A stretch of DNA of 13,469 nucleotides from an uncultured Bacillota bacterium (GTDB lineage: Bacteria; Bacillota; Clostridia; Peptostreptococcales; Anaerovoracaceae). This document shows positions 1 to 6,537 of this stretch, in pieces. Position 1 is the stretch's first letter, and each line of letters opens with the position of its first letter. Both the position numbers and the translations under genes were made by a program. The stretch covers positions 1-13,469 of the forward strand of contig CAMNNV010000022.1 in the NCBI GenBank assembly GCA_946546075.1, written 5' to 3'. The notes beneath the pieces are model-generated. The model saw only the letters and a program-made list of their open reading frames with translations. It was not told where the DNA came from and did no database searches.

Positions 1-511
1 CTTTCTCGATCAGTACGAGGTCTACGCCCGGTATCCCGTTGAACACGGTGGGGACGATGCCGATCTCTTCGTAGCCGAGTTTCTCATAAAACCTGCGGGC
101 ATTCGTGTTGCGACTGTTTGTATCGAGGCGCAGTGCCGTGCAGCCGCAGTCACGTGCATATTTTTCGTAATAATCGATGAATTCTTTACCGAGGCCGCCT
201 CCGGCACGATCGGGTGAGATCACCAGCGTATGGATCACCATGATCTGCTCATCGGGAGCCGGGTGCTTCCAGTCGCCTTGGGAATAGACATCCACCTGCT
301 CTTTGTTGATGATAGCTGCTCCGCAGATCTCCCGGTCCTTTACCAGGACGAAAAGGTCGCCGCGGTCCAAAGCAGCGGCGGCTGTCTCAGAAGTGGGGTA
401 TATTCCCCGAAGCCATCCGGTGGTGATCTTCCCGCTGCTCTCAGCGTCGTGGATCTTATCGTAGATGGCGGATATGTGCTCCAGATCAGAGCGTATTGCT
501 TTTCTTATCAT
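1..511 (-). CDS. GNAT-family N-acetyltransferase (C-terminus cut by window edge)
   Basis: The reading frame runs off the left edge; 170 residues are visible from an ATG at 511, which has GAGG about 9 nt upstream. The start MIRKAIRSDLEHI is typical of GNAT enzymes, which move an acetyl group from acetyl-CoA to an amine. The acetyl-CoA pyrophosphate-binding motif A is seen at residues 97-110 (VISPDRAGGGLGKE, with the R/Q-x-x-G-x-G/A pattern). The typical motif-B end follows at about 136-147 (NTNARRFYEKLGY). Family members are commonly 150-180 residues, so only a few residues should be missing. The gene is divergent from the flavoprotein gene. The acceptor substrate cannot be read from the sequence. 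Family assignment is secure; specific function is unknown. Confidence 0.9.
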   Translation of the reverse strand, partial: MIRKAIRSDLEHISAIYDKIHDAESSGKITTGWLRGIYPTSETAAAALDRGDLFVLVKDREICGAAIINKEQVDVYSQGDWKHPAPDEQIMVIHTLVISPDRAGGGLGKEFIDYYEKYARDCGCTALRLDTNSRNTNARRFYEKLGYEEIGIVPTVFNGIPGVDLVLIEK

Positions 512-556
512 ATTATTCAACCTCATAAAGAGTATACCATATCGTCGTTTTGATGG

Positions 557-570
557 TATTATATATATAC
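557..570. promoter_or_regulatory. AT-rich core of a divergent promoter region
   Basis: The 80-base space between the divergent acetyltransferase and flavoprotein genes contains an alternating TA tract. On the minus strand it reads a perfect TATAAT (558-563), which would give a leader of about 40 nt for the acetyltransferase. On the plus strand TATTAT at 557-562 is a plausible -10 for the flavoprotein gene. Neither has a good -35 at 17 bp, so this is a candidate only. A second TATACT on the minus strand (531-536) lies too close to the ribosome site to be a likely -10. Confidence 0.35.
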
Positions 571-591
571 GCAAAAACGGAGGTAAGGAAC

Positions 592-1215
592 ATGAAAGTA
601 CTACTAATTAACGGCAGCCCTCGTGAGCATGGCTGCACAGACAGAGCTCTGCAGGAAGTGGCAGATACACTGGAAGCGAATGGAGTTGGAGCGGAGATCC
701 TCTGGCTTGGCAAGGGCGCTATGCCGGACTGCATGGCATGCCACAAATGCCAGAAGGGTGGAGGATGTGTATACGGTGACATCGTCAATGAGACCCTCGA
801 CAGGATCGATGATTTTGATGGGATGGTCGTTGGAAGCCCTGTGTATTACGGAGGCCCGAACGGCAGGCTCACGTCGTTCCTGGACAGGTTCTTCTATAGC
901 GGCGGCGCTGACAAGTGTCAGGGGATGCCGGGAGCATCCGTCGTTTCATGCAGAAGAGGCGGAGCATCGGAGGCATTCGAGAGGCTGAACCAGTATTTCC
1001 TCATCTGCAATATGAACGTGGTGGGATCACAGTACTGGAACCAGGTCCACGGTTTCACGGCAGAGGATGTGGAGAAGGATGAAGAAGGTCTCCAGACCAT
1101 GAGGACCCTTGCGCAGAACATAGCCTATACTCTCAAGGCTAAGGAGGCTGCAGCAGCTGCAGGCATCGAGGAGCCCGTATACGAAGAGAAGACCTTCACA
1201 CACTTTATACGATAA
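592..1215 (+). CDS. Iron-sulfur flavoprotein / NADPH-dependent FMN reductase family
   Basis: A 207-residue flavodoxin-fold protein. The start is ATG 592, preceded by GGAGGT at 579-584; a longer frame back to 550 would run over the ribosome site. MKVLLINGSP followed by REHGCT (residues 1-16) is the FMN phosphate-binding loop after the first beta strand. GSPVYYGGPNGRLTSFLDR (81-99) is the second flavin-contact segment of the family. Four cysteines at 47, 50, 53 and 59 form C-x2-C-x2-C-x5-C, which fits the compact 4Fe-4S motif of archaeal and clostridial iron-sulfur flavoproteins. It is therefore probably a cytosolic electron carrier or reductase rather than a plain FMN reductase. An Ala-rich stretch (185-190) precedes the C-terminus. 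The gene appears monocistronic and is closed by its own terminator. The physiological partner is unknown. Confidence 0.85.
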   Translation: MKVLLINGSPREHGCTDRALQEVADTLEANGVGAEILWLGKGAMPDCMACHKCQKGGGCVYGDIVNETLDRIDDFDGMVVGSPVYYGGPNGRLTSFLDRFFYSGGADKCQGMPGASVVSCRRGGASEAFERLNQYFLICNMNVVGSQYWNQVHGFTAEDVEKDEEGLQTMRTLAQNIAYTLKAKEAAAAAGIEEPVYEEKTFTHFIR

Positions 1216-1232
1216 GAAATCGGACGCCATAT

Positions 1233-1260
1233 CGGCCCTGTTGATACAGGGTCGTTTTTG
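1233..1260 (+). terminator. Rho-independent terminator after the flavoprotein gene
   Basis: An 8-bp stem (1233-1240 with 1247-1254, one G:U pair on plus-strand RNA) with loop TTGATA is followed by TTTTT at 1255-1259. It insulates the flavoprotein gene from the metal-uptake operon, whose first operator begins only a few bases downstream. Confidence 0.85.
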
Positions 1261-1281
1261 ATTTGAAAATCATTCTCAAAT
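1261..1281. promoter_or_regulatory. Fur/Zur-type operator 1 (upstream of -35)
   Basis: The core at 1264-1278 reads TGAAAATCATTCTCA, matching the Fur-family 7-1-7 pattern TGAnAAT-n-ATTnTCA. The symmetry extends to 10-1-10 (1261-1281) with one mismatched pair. It lies just upstream of the -35 element of the regulator/transporter operon. Confidence 0.8.
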
Positions 1282-1284
1282 TCG

Positions 1285-1313
1285 TTGACAGGAATTGGGA
1301 GTTGCCCTATAAT
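1285..1313 (+). promoter_or_regulatory. Consensus sigma-A promoter of the zur-znuACB operon
   Basis: Perfect TTGACA (1285-1290), a 17-bp spacer and perfect TATAAT (1308-1313). The expected start point, around 1320, falls inside operator 2. A promoter this strong needs a repressor, and the two flanking Fur-type palindromes provide its sites. Confidence 0.92.
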
Positions 1314-1331
1314 TGAGAATGGTTCTCGATT
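1311..1331. promoter_or_regulatory. Fur/Zur-type operator 2 (over the transcription start)
   Basis: The core at 1314-1328 reads TGAGAATGGTTCTCG, again the 7-1-7 Fur-family pattern; 8 of 10 pairs match over 10-1-10. It begins directly after the -10 and covers the likely start point. Its centre (1321) is 50 bp from that of operator 1 (1271), close to five helical turns. Confidence 0.8.
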
Positions 1332-1351
1332 TAATGACGGGAGAAGATAAT

Positions 1352-1777
1352 ATGGCAACTAGAACGAAATATAGAACAAAACAGAAGGAAATGGTGCTGG
1401 AGTACCTCATGGCTGTTGAGGGAAGGCATGTGACTGCAGCGGAAGTATGCGAGTATTTCACTGGGTCAGGGATCTCCATCGGACAGGCGACAGTGTACAG
1501 ACAGCTGGATAATCTGGTGAAGGAAGGCCTCATCAATAAGTACATCATCGACGGCAATTCACCAGCTTGCTTTGAATACGTGGGAAGGGAAGAGCACTGT
1601 CATCATGACGTATGCTTCCACTGCAAATGTGAGAAATGCGGCAAGCTGATCCACCTGCACTGCGAAGATCTCAAAGGATTGGGAGAACATCTGTATTCCC
1701 ACCACCAGTTCACTTTGGATACTTCGAGGACAGTATTTTACGGAATATGCGAAGATTGCGCACAGATTGGAGAGTAA
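1352..1777 (+). CDS. zur: Fur-family metalloregulator, probably zinc-sensing Zur
   Basis: A 141-residue Fur-family repressor. The start is ATG 1352 with GGGAG at 1339-1343, 8 nt upstream. Frames that begin earlier start within operator 2, at or before the expected transcript start, and are rejected. The N-terminal winged helix contains the recognition-helix pattern ATVYRQLDNLVKEGLI (46-61). The C-terminal part has a His/Cys cluster at 82-91 and the structural zinc pairs C93-x2-C96 and C133-x2-C136. Further possible metal ligands are H101, H103, H113, H117 and H118. It is the first gene of an operon with a high-affinity metal importer and has two Fur-type boxes in its own promoter, so negative autoregulation by metal is likely. 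Zinc is inferred from the transporter; manganese or iron sensing is not excluded. Confidence 0.88.
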   Translation: MATRTKYRTKQKEMVLEYLMAVEGRHVTAAEVCEYFTGSGISIGQATVYRQLDNLVKEGLINKYIIDGNSPACFEYVGREEHCHHDVCFHCKCEKCGKLIHLHCEDLKGLGEHLYSHHQFTLDTSRTVFYGICEDCAQIGE

Positions 1778-1782
1778 CAGAA

Positions 1783-2775
1783 ATGAGAAAGTATTTAGCC
1801 GTTCTGCTGCTGGCCATAGCAACGGTTTTCCTTATGACAGGTTGCGGAAGTTCCGGATCCGAAGAGTCTCAGTCAGCCGATGATGGCAGGCTGAAAATCG
1901 TAACGACCATATTCCCTGAATACGACTGGGTGAACAATGTGCTGGGAGAAAATCCTGCCGGTGCAGAAGTCACGATGCTCCTGGATGACGGCGTGGATCT
2001 GCACAGCTTCCAGCCTACAGCACAGGATATACAGACGTTATCTACCTGCGATATCTTCATCTATGTTGGAGGAGAATCCGACGAATGGGTAGAAGATGCG
2101 CTGGGTGAAGCGGTCAATAAAGATATGACAGTGATCAACCTTCTGGACGTGATGGGTGAGAACGCCAAGGAAGAAGAAGTCGTAGAAGGCATGGAAGCTG
2201 AGAAAGAAGGAGAAGAGGCAGAAGAAGAGGAAGGCCCTGAGTACGATGAGCACGTATGGCTCTCCCTGAAGAATGCCATGCTCTTTACCGACACCATCGC
2301 AGATGCACTGGGCAAGGCAGATCCTGAGAATGCGGACTACTACAGATCCTACGCAGATACGTACAAAGAGAAACTGCAGACTTTGGATGGAGAATACGCG
2401 GATGCTGTGTCAGCCGCAAAGGGCGATACGCTTCTCTTCGGAGACAGGTTCCCGTTCCGATATATGGCAGACGACTATGGGCTGAAGTACTACGCAGCCT
2501 TTGTGGGATGCTCCGCAGAGACGGAGGCGAGCTTCGAGACGATAAAGTTCCTGGCTGACAAAATGGACGAGCTGGGACTTCCTGCCGTCCTGACCATCGA
2601 AGGCGGAGATGGCAAGATCGCACAGACGATCGTCGATACCACGAAAAACAAGGATCAGAAGATCCTGAGCCTCGAATCGATGCAGTCCGTGACTGGCAAG
2701 GACATCGAAAACGGGGCGACGTATTTAGACATGATGACGAAGAATCTTGAGGTGCTGAAAGAAGCACTCGAATAG
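1783..2775 (+). CDS. znuA: Metal (zinc)-binding lipoprotein of an ABC importer, ZnuA-like
   Basis: A 330-residue cluster A-I solute-binding protein that captures metal outside the membrane and delivers it to the permease. The start is ATG 1783, 5 bases after the regulator's stop, with GGAGAG at 1769-1774. A lipoprotein signal peptide ends in the lipobox M-T-G-C with Cys21 as the lipid anchor. The family segments are visible: VDLHSFQPTAQDI with His74, YDEHVWLSLKNA with His157, and LLFGDRFPFRYMADDYGL (217-234). Two features are odd. The charged loop before His157 is rich in Glu (15 of residues 130-156) instead of His. The third usual ligand His is also absent, with DRFPF in its place. His74 and His157 are the only histidines in the protein. 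The GCSAETEASFET segment (242-253) belongs to a clostridial variant group as I recall it. Family is secure; metal preference is inferred from context. Confidence 0.9.
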   Translation: MRKYLAVLLLAIATVFLMTGCGSSGSEESQSADDGRLKIVTTIFPEYDWVNNVLGENPAGAEVTMLLDDGVDLHSFQPTAQDIQTLSTCDIFIYVGGESDEWVEDALGEAVNKDMTVINLLDVMGENAKEEEVVEGMEAEKEGEEAEEEEGPEYDEHVWLSLKNAMLFTDTIADALGKADPENADYYRSYADTYKEKLQTLDGEYADAVSAAKGDTLLFGDRFPFRYMADDYGLKYYAAFVGCSAETEASFETIKFLADKMDELGLPAVLTIEGGDGKIAQTIVDTTKNKDQKILSLESMQSVTGKDIENGATYLDMMTKNLEVLKEALE

Positions 2776-2783
2776 GAGAAACA

Positions 2784-3491
2784 ATGGCTTATTTAACGAT
2801 CCGCGACCTGAGTCTCGGATATGAAAATCAGGCAATACTGACGAATCTGGATTTCACCGTGGACAAGGGTGATTATCTCTGCGTCGTAGGGGAGAACGGC
2901 TCCGGCAAGTCTACACTCATGAAGACACTGCTGGGTCTCACTCCGCCGATCAAAGGGCAGATCCAGTGGGGGGACGGTCTCAAGATCAATGAGATCGGAT
3001 ACCTTCCGCAGCAGACCATCGTCCAAAAGGATTTCCCGGCTTCCGTGTGGGAAGTGGTGATCTCCGGCTGTCAGGGAAGAATGGGTCTCAGTCCCTTCTA
3101 CAAAAAAGAAGAGAAACTCACAGCAGAGCGGAACTTAGAGCGCATGGGTATAACGCACCTGCGAAACAGCAGCTATAGGAACCTTTCGGGCGGACAGCAG
3201 CAGAGGGTGCTGCTGGCGAGAGCTCTTTGTGCGACGACGAAGGTGCTGCTTCTCGACGAGCCTGTATCGGGCCTGGACCCGAAGGTGACGGCGGAGATGT
3301 ACGCTCTCATCAAGCAGCTGAACGATGAGGGGATCACGATCATCATGATCTCCCACGATATCGAAGCTGCCGTACGGTACGCGACACATATCCTTCATAT
3401 CGGAGGCAAGGTGTTCTTCGGAACGAAGGAGGAATATAAGAAGAGCGATCTCGGGAAGTTCTTCCTGGCGCAGGAAGGAGGGGGCTTCTGA
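2784..3491 (+). CDS. znuC: ABC transporter ATP-binding protein, ZnuC-like
   Basis: A 235-residue ATPase that would sit on the cytoplasmic face and drive metal import. All nucleotide-site motifs are intact: Walker A GENGSGKST (36-44), Q-loop within YLPQQ (73-77), signature LSGGQ (134-138), Walker B VLLLDEP (154-160), D-loop SGLD (162-165) and the switch His191 (ISHD). Start ATG 2784 has AGGAG overlapping the stop of the lipoprotein gene. The stop TGA shares its A with the ATG of the permease, indicating translational coupling. Length is normal for the family. The HIGGKVFFGTKEEY segment near the end resembles the ZnuC/MntB-type C-terminus. Confidence 0.93.
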   Translation: MAYLTIRDLSLGYENQAILTNLDFTVDKGDYLCVVGENGSGKSTLMKTLLGLTPPIKGQIQWGDGLKINEIGYLPQQTIVQKDFPASVWEVVISGCQGRMGLSPFYKKEEKLTAERNLERMGITHLRNSSYRNLSGGQQQRVLLARALCATTKVLLLDEPVSGLDPKVTAEMYALIKQLNDEGITIIMISHDIEAAVRYATHILHIGGKVFFGTKEEYKKSDLGKFFLAQEGGGF

Positions 3492-4327
3492 TGTTTGCAC
3501 AGCTTGTGGAATATCTCCAGTATCCCTTCGTGAGATACGCCATCATCGTAGGGGTGCTGATCGCACTCTGTTCATCACTTCTCGGAGTGACTTTAGTACT
3601 GAAGCGGTTTTCGTTCATCGGAGACGGTTTGTCACACGTCGCATTCGGTGCACTTGCCATCGCAAGCGTCCTGAACCTTTCGAACAACATGCTTCTGGTG
3701 CTGCCGATCACAGTGATCAGTGCAGTACTGCTGCTTCGGAACGGACAGAATACGAGGATCAAAGGAGACGCGGCGATCGCCATGATCTCCGTCGGAGCAC
3801 TGGCCTTCGGTTATCTCATCATGAACGTTTTCTCCACCTCCTCGAACTTATCGGGAGACGTGTGCAGCACGTTGTTTGGATCCACATCCATACTCACTCT
3901 TACCTCCGGGCAGGTGTGGGGATGCGCCATCCTTTCGGTATGTGTCATCGCATTCTTCGTCCTGTTCTACAACAAAATTTTTGCAGTGACCTTTGATGAG
4001 AATTTTGCTATGGCAACAGGAGTGAAGGCGGAACGATATAATCTGATGATCGCTGTGGTCATCGCTGTGATCATCGTGCTCGCCATGAATCTGGTGGGAG
4101 CACTGCTCATATCGGCACTCGTCGTATTCCCGGCGCTGTCTGCCATGAGGATCTATAGCAGCTTCCTCAAAGTCACGATCTGTTCAGCGGTGCTGTCAGT
4201 TATATGTGCGCTGGTGGGGATACTCATCTCCATCCTCGCAGGGACTCCTGTGGGATCAACGATCGTCGCAGTAGATGTCCTCATGTTCGGTATTTGTTAT
4301 CTCTGCGGTATGGTACGAGGCAGATAA
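3491..4327 (+). CDS. znuB: Metal ABC transporter permease, ZnuB/ABC-3 family
   Basis: A 278-residue, strongly hydrophobic protein with about eight membrane segments. The ABC-3 family hallmark GDGLSHVAFGALAI (44-57) follows the first helix and the LVLKRFSFIG link. The segment FDENFAMATGVKAERYN (168-184) is the usual cytoplasmic loop that contacts the ATPase. The C-terminal half contains LVGALLISALVVFPALSAM, typical of this family. The ATG at 3491 overlaps the ATPase stop by one base, with a GGAGGAGGGG ribosome site inside that gene. It is the last gene of the four-gene operon and ends about 55 bases before a strong terminator. The lipoprotein, ATPase and permease together form a complete importer. 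Confidence 0.92.
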   Translation: MFAQLVEYLQYPFVRYAIIVGVLIALCSSLLGVTLVLKRFSFIGDGLSHVAFGALAIASVLNLSNNMLLVLPITVISAVLLLRNGQNTRIKGDAAIAMISVGALAFGYLIMNVFSTSSNLSGDVCSTLFGSTSILTLTSGQVWGCAILSVCVIAFFVLFYNKIFAVTFDENFAMATGVKAERYNLMIAVVIAVIIVLAMNLVGALLISALVVFPALSAMRIYSSFLKVTICSAVLSVICALVGILISILAGTPVGSTIVAVDVLMFGICYLCGMVRGR

Positions 4328-4381
4328 GATGAGCAAATGTACGTCACCCTAAAGGATGCGTCTATGGAATTTTAAAAATAA

Positions 4382-4423
4382 AAAGCCTGAGCGGTGTTAC
4401 CTGCTCAGGCTTTCGATTTTTTT
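4382..4423. terminator. Bidirectional rho-independent terminator
   Basis: A perfect 11-bp stem (4382-4392 with 4403-4413, GCCTGAGC core) with a 10-base loop. On the plus strand it is followed by a seven-T run (4417-4423). On the minus strand it is followed by a T-rich tract (complement of about 4371-4384). It separates the convergent permease and PNPOx-like genes and should stop transcription from both. Confidence 0.92.
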
Positions 4424-4426
4424 GAT

Positions 4427-4903
4427 TTATGCTTCGTGGACTCTTTTGCCTGTCATGAATTCGATGTCGATGGCGAATACGAGAGTTCTATGAGCATCAG
4501 CCTCGAACTCTTTTTTGATGTACTCCTCTGTGCAAGGGAACTTCTTGCAGAGTTTGTAGCACATATTCATGGCGTGGGAGTAGTCTTCGATGATTTCCGC
4601 TTTGCCGAAGCAGATGACGCTCTTGACGTAGTAAGCCCAGTCTCCTTCCATCTGTTCGTCCTGGCCGTATACGCAGAATGAAACTTTCGGGTCTGCTTTG
4701 ATAGCGTCGATGTGATGGCCGATCTGATCTCCGTGGAAGTAGAGCTTGCCGTCTTCTTCATCGTAGTAGTGGTTGATCGGAAAACCGTAAGGGTATCCGT
4801 CATCTCCGATAACCGACATAACACCTCTCGTTTCCTTTATCAGCATCTCGATGCACTGCTCTTTCGTGAGTGCCTGTTTCTCTCTTCTCATTTCTCTGAA
4901 CAT
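4427..4903 (-). CDS. Pyridoxamine 5'-phosphate oxidase-like flavin-binding protein
   Basis: A 158-residue protein of the PNPOx-like split-barrel fold, which usually binds FMN or a related cofactor. I chose ATG 4903 (MFREMRREKQALT) because a strong AAGGAGG (4912-4918 complement) lies 8 nt upstream. The in-frame ATG at 4951 would put that ribosome site inside the gene and lies at or before the likely transcription start. The segment TRGVMSVIGDDGYPYGFPINHYYDE, then KLYFHG, matches the first strands of the NimA/PNPOx-like group, where the His after PIN is conserved. PNPOx-like proteins include nitroimidazole reductases and many of unknown role; true PNP oxidase activity is not implied. It is divergent from a MocR regulator, which probably controls it, and its end is closed by the shared terminator. 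Confidence 0.85.
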   Translation of the reverse strand: MFREMRREKQALTKEQCIEMLIKETRGVMSVIGDDGYPYGFPINHYYDEEDGKLYFHGDQIGHHIDAIKADPKVSFCVYGQDEQMEGDWAYYVKSVICFGKAEIIEDYSHAMNMCYKLCKKFPCTEEYIKKEFEADAHRTLVFAIDIEFMTGKRVHEA

Positions 4904-4946
4904 ATCATGATCCTCCTTGATCCGACCTATTGTGTCCTGTAAGTTG

Positions 4947-4964
4947 TTCATAGTATACTATGAA
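4947..4964. promoter_or_regulatory. Perfect 18-bp palindrome with symmetrical -10 elements
   Basis: TTCATAGTATACTATGAA is a perfect inverted repeat in the middle of the divergent intergenic region. It reads TATACT on both strands (plus 4954-4959; minus 4957-4952), so it can serve as the -10 for both the PNPOx-like gene and the MocR gene. Neither side has a good -35, which fits activator-dependent or weak promoters. Confidence 0.55.
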
Positions 4965-4983
4965 AGTGGATGGTATGAAAGTG
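4959..4983. repeat. Direct repeat TATGAAAGTG x2, candidate MocR operator
   Basis: Identical 10-base copies at 4959-4968 and 4974-4983, offset by 15 bp; the first overlaps the right arm of the palindrome. MocR-type regulators such as PdxR and GabR are known to bind direct repeats near divergent promoters. The site also holds one copy of ATACCA on the minus strand (4971-4976), the GabR-type hexamer, but with no second copy nearby. Operator function is inferred. Confidence 0.45.
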
Positions 4984-5017
4984 CCAATTATTTAAAAAAA
5001 CAGGGAGCCAATCTGAG

Positions 5018-6433
5018 ATGATCTATATCGATAAAACATCAAAAACATCGCTGTATGAGCAGGTATATGAACAACTTATGGAGCAGATCAAGACCGGACA
5101 GATGCCGGCAGGTTCAAAACTTGTCCCGACAAGGACTATGGCAGCAGAATTGGCGGTCGGCAGAAACACGGTGGACAAAGCATACCAGCAGTTGAAGGAC
5201 GAGGGGTATGTCGAGGCAGTACCGGGAAGCGGATTCGTCGTAAACGAGCTGCCTTACCTTCCGGAATCGCACGGATCAGATAGCCGCAAAGGACCTGAGA
5301 GGCAGAAGAAACAGACTTACGAATATGATTTCGTATACGGCTCCATGGAAAACAAGCTCTTCCCATATCGCAAGTGGGGCAGCTGCATGAAGGAGGCTCT
5401 GTTGAGACTGGAGAACGGGGATATCGCTGTATACCCCGAAAAAGACGGAGAGATGCGGCTCAGAGAAGCGATATGCAGCCATCTCAAACAGGCAAGGAAC
5501 GTAGACTGCAGCCCTGAGCAGATCCTGATCACATGCGGACACCAGTTCTCAATGGAGATCATCGCCAACATCTTTTCGGATGGGGGCGCGAGGACAGGCG
5601 TGAGCTTCGTGATGGAAGATCCAGGATACGACGGGATCCGCAAAGTGTTCATGAACCGGAATTTTGAAGTTTCCGCCATCCCGGTGGAAGAAGACGGGAT
5701 CGATATACGCCCGCTCAAAGGAAAACACGTGGACCTTTTGTATCTCACGCCGTCGCATCAGTTCCCGTCAGGGGCAGTCCTTTCGGCAGGGAAACGTATG
5801 CAGCTTCTCAACTGGGCGCAGGAGACCGGCAGCTATATCCTGGAAGATGACTACGACAGTGAACTCAGATACTATACGAACCCGATCCCTTCGATGCAGT
5901 CCATGGATAATGGGGGACGCATCATTTATACGGGAACCTTCTCTAAGTCCCTGTCCCCGGGAATGCGGTTGGCCTATATCGTATTCCCGCCTGATCTGAT
6001 GCAGAGGTACCACGATTTTTACTACAGATACAATGGGCAGGTAAATATCATCCTGCAGCAGACCCTCGCAGTCTACATCGAGAAGGGATATTTCGAGCAG
6101 CAGGTGAACAGGATACGTACCGCATACAGACGAAAAATGCGCGCGCTGATCACCGCTCTGGAGGACGTTTTCGGAGAAGATGTGCGCATACAGGGCGGAA
6201 AGGCGGGGATGCATCTGCTCGTGGAGTTTTTTCTGCAGCAGTCGGGGGAGTTTCTCACACAGGAGGAACTGATCGACAGGGCTTCGGACTGTGGTATCCG
6301 TTTATATTCCACCAGACCGCTATACTGGGATCAGAAACTCTGCCCGCCGCAGCAGGTGCTGATGGGCATCTCCACAATCCCGGAAGACAAGATGCATGAG
6401 ATCTGTCTCAGGCTCAGGAAGGCCTTCCGGTGA
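5018..6433 (+). CDS. MocR-type transcriptional regulator (GntR helix-turn-helix fused to aminotransferase-fold domain)
   Basis: A 471-residue protein. Start ATG 5018 has GGGAG at 5003-5007. Residues 1-75 are a GntR winged helix (SLYEQVYEQLMEQIKTG, then LVPTRTMAAELAVGRNTVDKAYQQLKDEGYV). A variable linker follows at about 80-100. Residues 100-471 form a fold-type I aminotransferase domain. It retains the PLP-binding features: EDDYDSE (276-282) for the pyridine-nitrogen Asp, TPSHQFPSG (244-252), and the Schiff-base lysine K310 in FSKSLSPGMRLAY. In studied members (PdxR, GabR) this domain senses PLP or a PLP-amine adduct and does not catalyse full transamination. The gene is divergent from the PNPOx-like gene, the usual arrangement for a MocR and its target. 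Which ligand it senses is not visible. Confidence 0.93.
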   Translation: MIYIDKTSKTSLYEQVYEQLMEQIKTGQMPAGSKLVPTRTMAAELAVGRNTVDKAYQQLKDEGYVEAVPGSGFVVNELPYLPESHGSDSRKGPERQKKQTYEYDFVYGSMENKLFPYRKWGSCMKEALLRLENGDIAVYPEKDGEMRLREAICSHLKQARNVDCSPEQILITCGHQFSMEIIANIFSDGGARTGVSFVMEDPGYDGIRKVFMNRNFEVSAIPVEEDGIDIRPLKGKHVDLLYLTPSHQFPSGAVLSAGKRMQLLNWAQETGSYILEDDYDSELRYYTNPIPSMQSMDNGGRIIYTGTFSKSLSPGMRLAYIVFPPDLMQRYHDFYYRYNGQVNIILQQTLAVYIEKGYFEQQVNRIRTAYRRKMRALITALEDVFGEDVRIQGGKAGMHLLVEFFLQQSGEFLTQEELIDRASDCGIRLYSTRPLYWDQKLCPPQQVLMGISTIPEDKMHEICLRLRKAFR

Positions 6434-6448
6434 CCGGGCGGCAGGAAG

Positions 6449-6464
6449 TGGCATCTGTATGCCA
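6449..6464. repeat. Short inverted repeat after the MocR gene
   Basis: TGGCAT and ATGCCA (6-bp arms, loop CTGT) lie 15 bases after the MocR stop. There is no T-run behind it, so it is a weak candidate for transcript-end structure or a protein site. It is the only structure seen in the 104-base gap apart from the promoter below. Confidence 0.3.
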
Positions 6465-6480
6465 TGACAAACTTTCCCTA

Positions 6481-6509
6481 TCGTCAAATCCTGCGTTACA
6501 TGGTAAAAT
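6481..6509 (+). promoter_or_regulatory. Candidate promoter of the PrsW/zinc-ribbon operon
   Basis: TAAAAT at 6504-6509 is preceded by TGG, giving an extended -10 (TGnTAAAAT). TCGTCA at 6481-6486 is a 4-of-6 match to the -35 at a 17-bp spacing. It lies about 30 bases before the start codon at 6538, leaving room for the ribosome site AAAGGTGG. Confidence 0.45.
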
Positions 6510-6537
6510 CAAGAAGTAAGAGAAAGGTGGTCATAAT

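Noticed and set aside
531..540. TATACT and ATACCA-like sequence before the acetyltransferase as a promoter or GabR-type site
   Set aside because: The implied transcript start would fall on the ribosome site, there is no second ATACCA copy, and no MocR gene is adjacent to this region.
230..553. Plus-strand open frame of 107 codons opposite the acetyltransferase
   Set aside because: It lies wholly antisense to a clear GNAT domain, resembles no family and has no ribosome site in a sensible place.
1636..1782. A 49-residue N-terminal extension of the lipoprotein frame that overlaps the regulator gene
   Set aside because: It is out of frame inside the regulator gene. The ATG at 1783 has a proper ribosome site and starts a textbook lipoprotein signal peptide.
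6449..6464. Inverted repeat after the MocR gene as an intrinsic terminator
   Set aside because: The stem is only 6 bp and no T-run follows, so it is kept as a repeat but not called a terminator.
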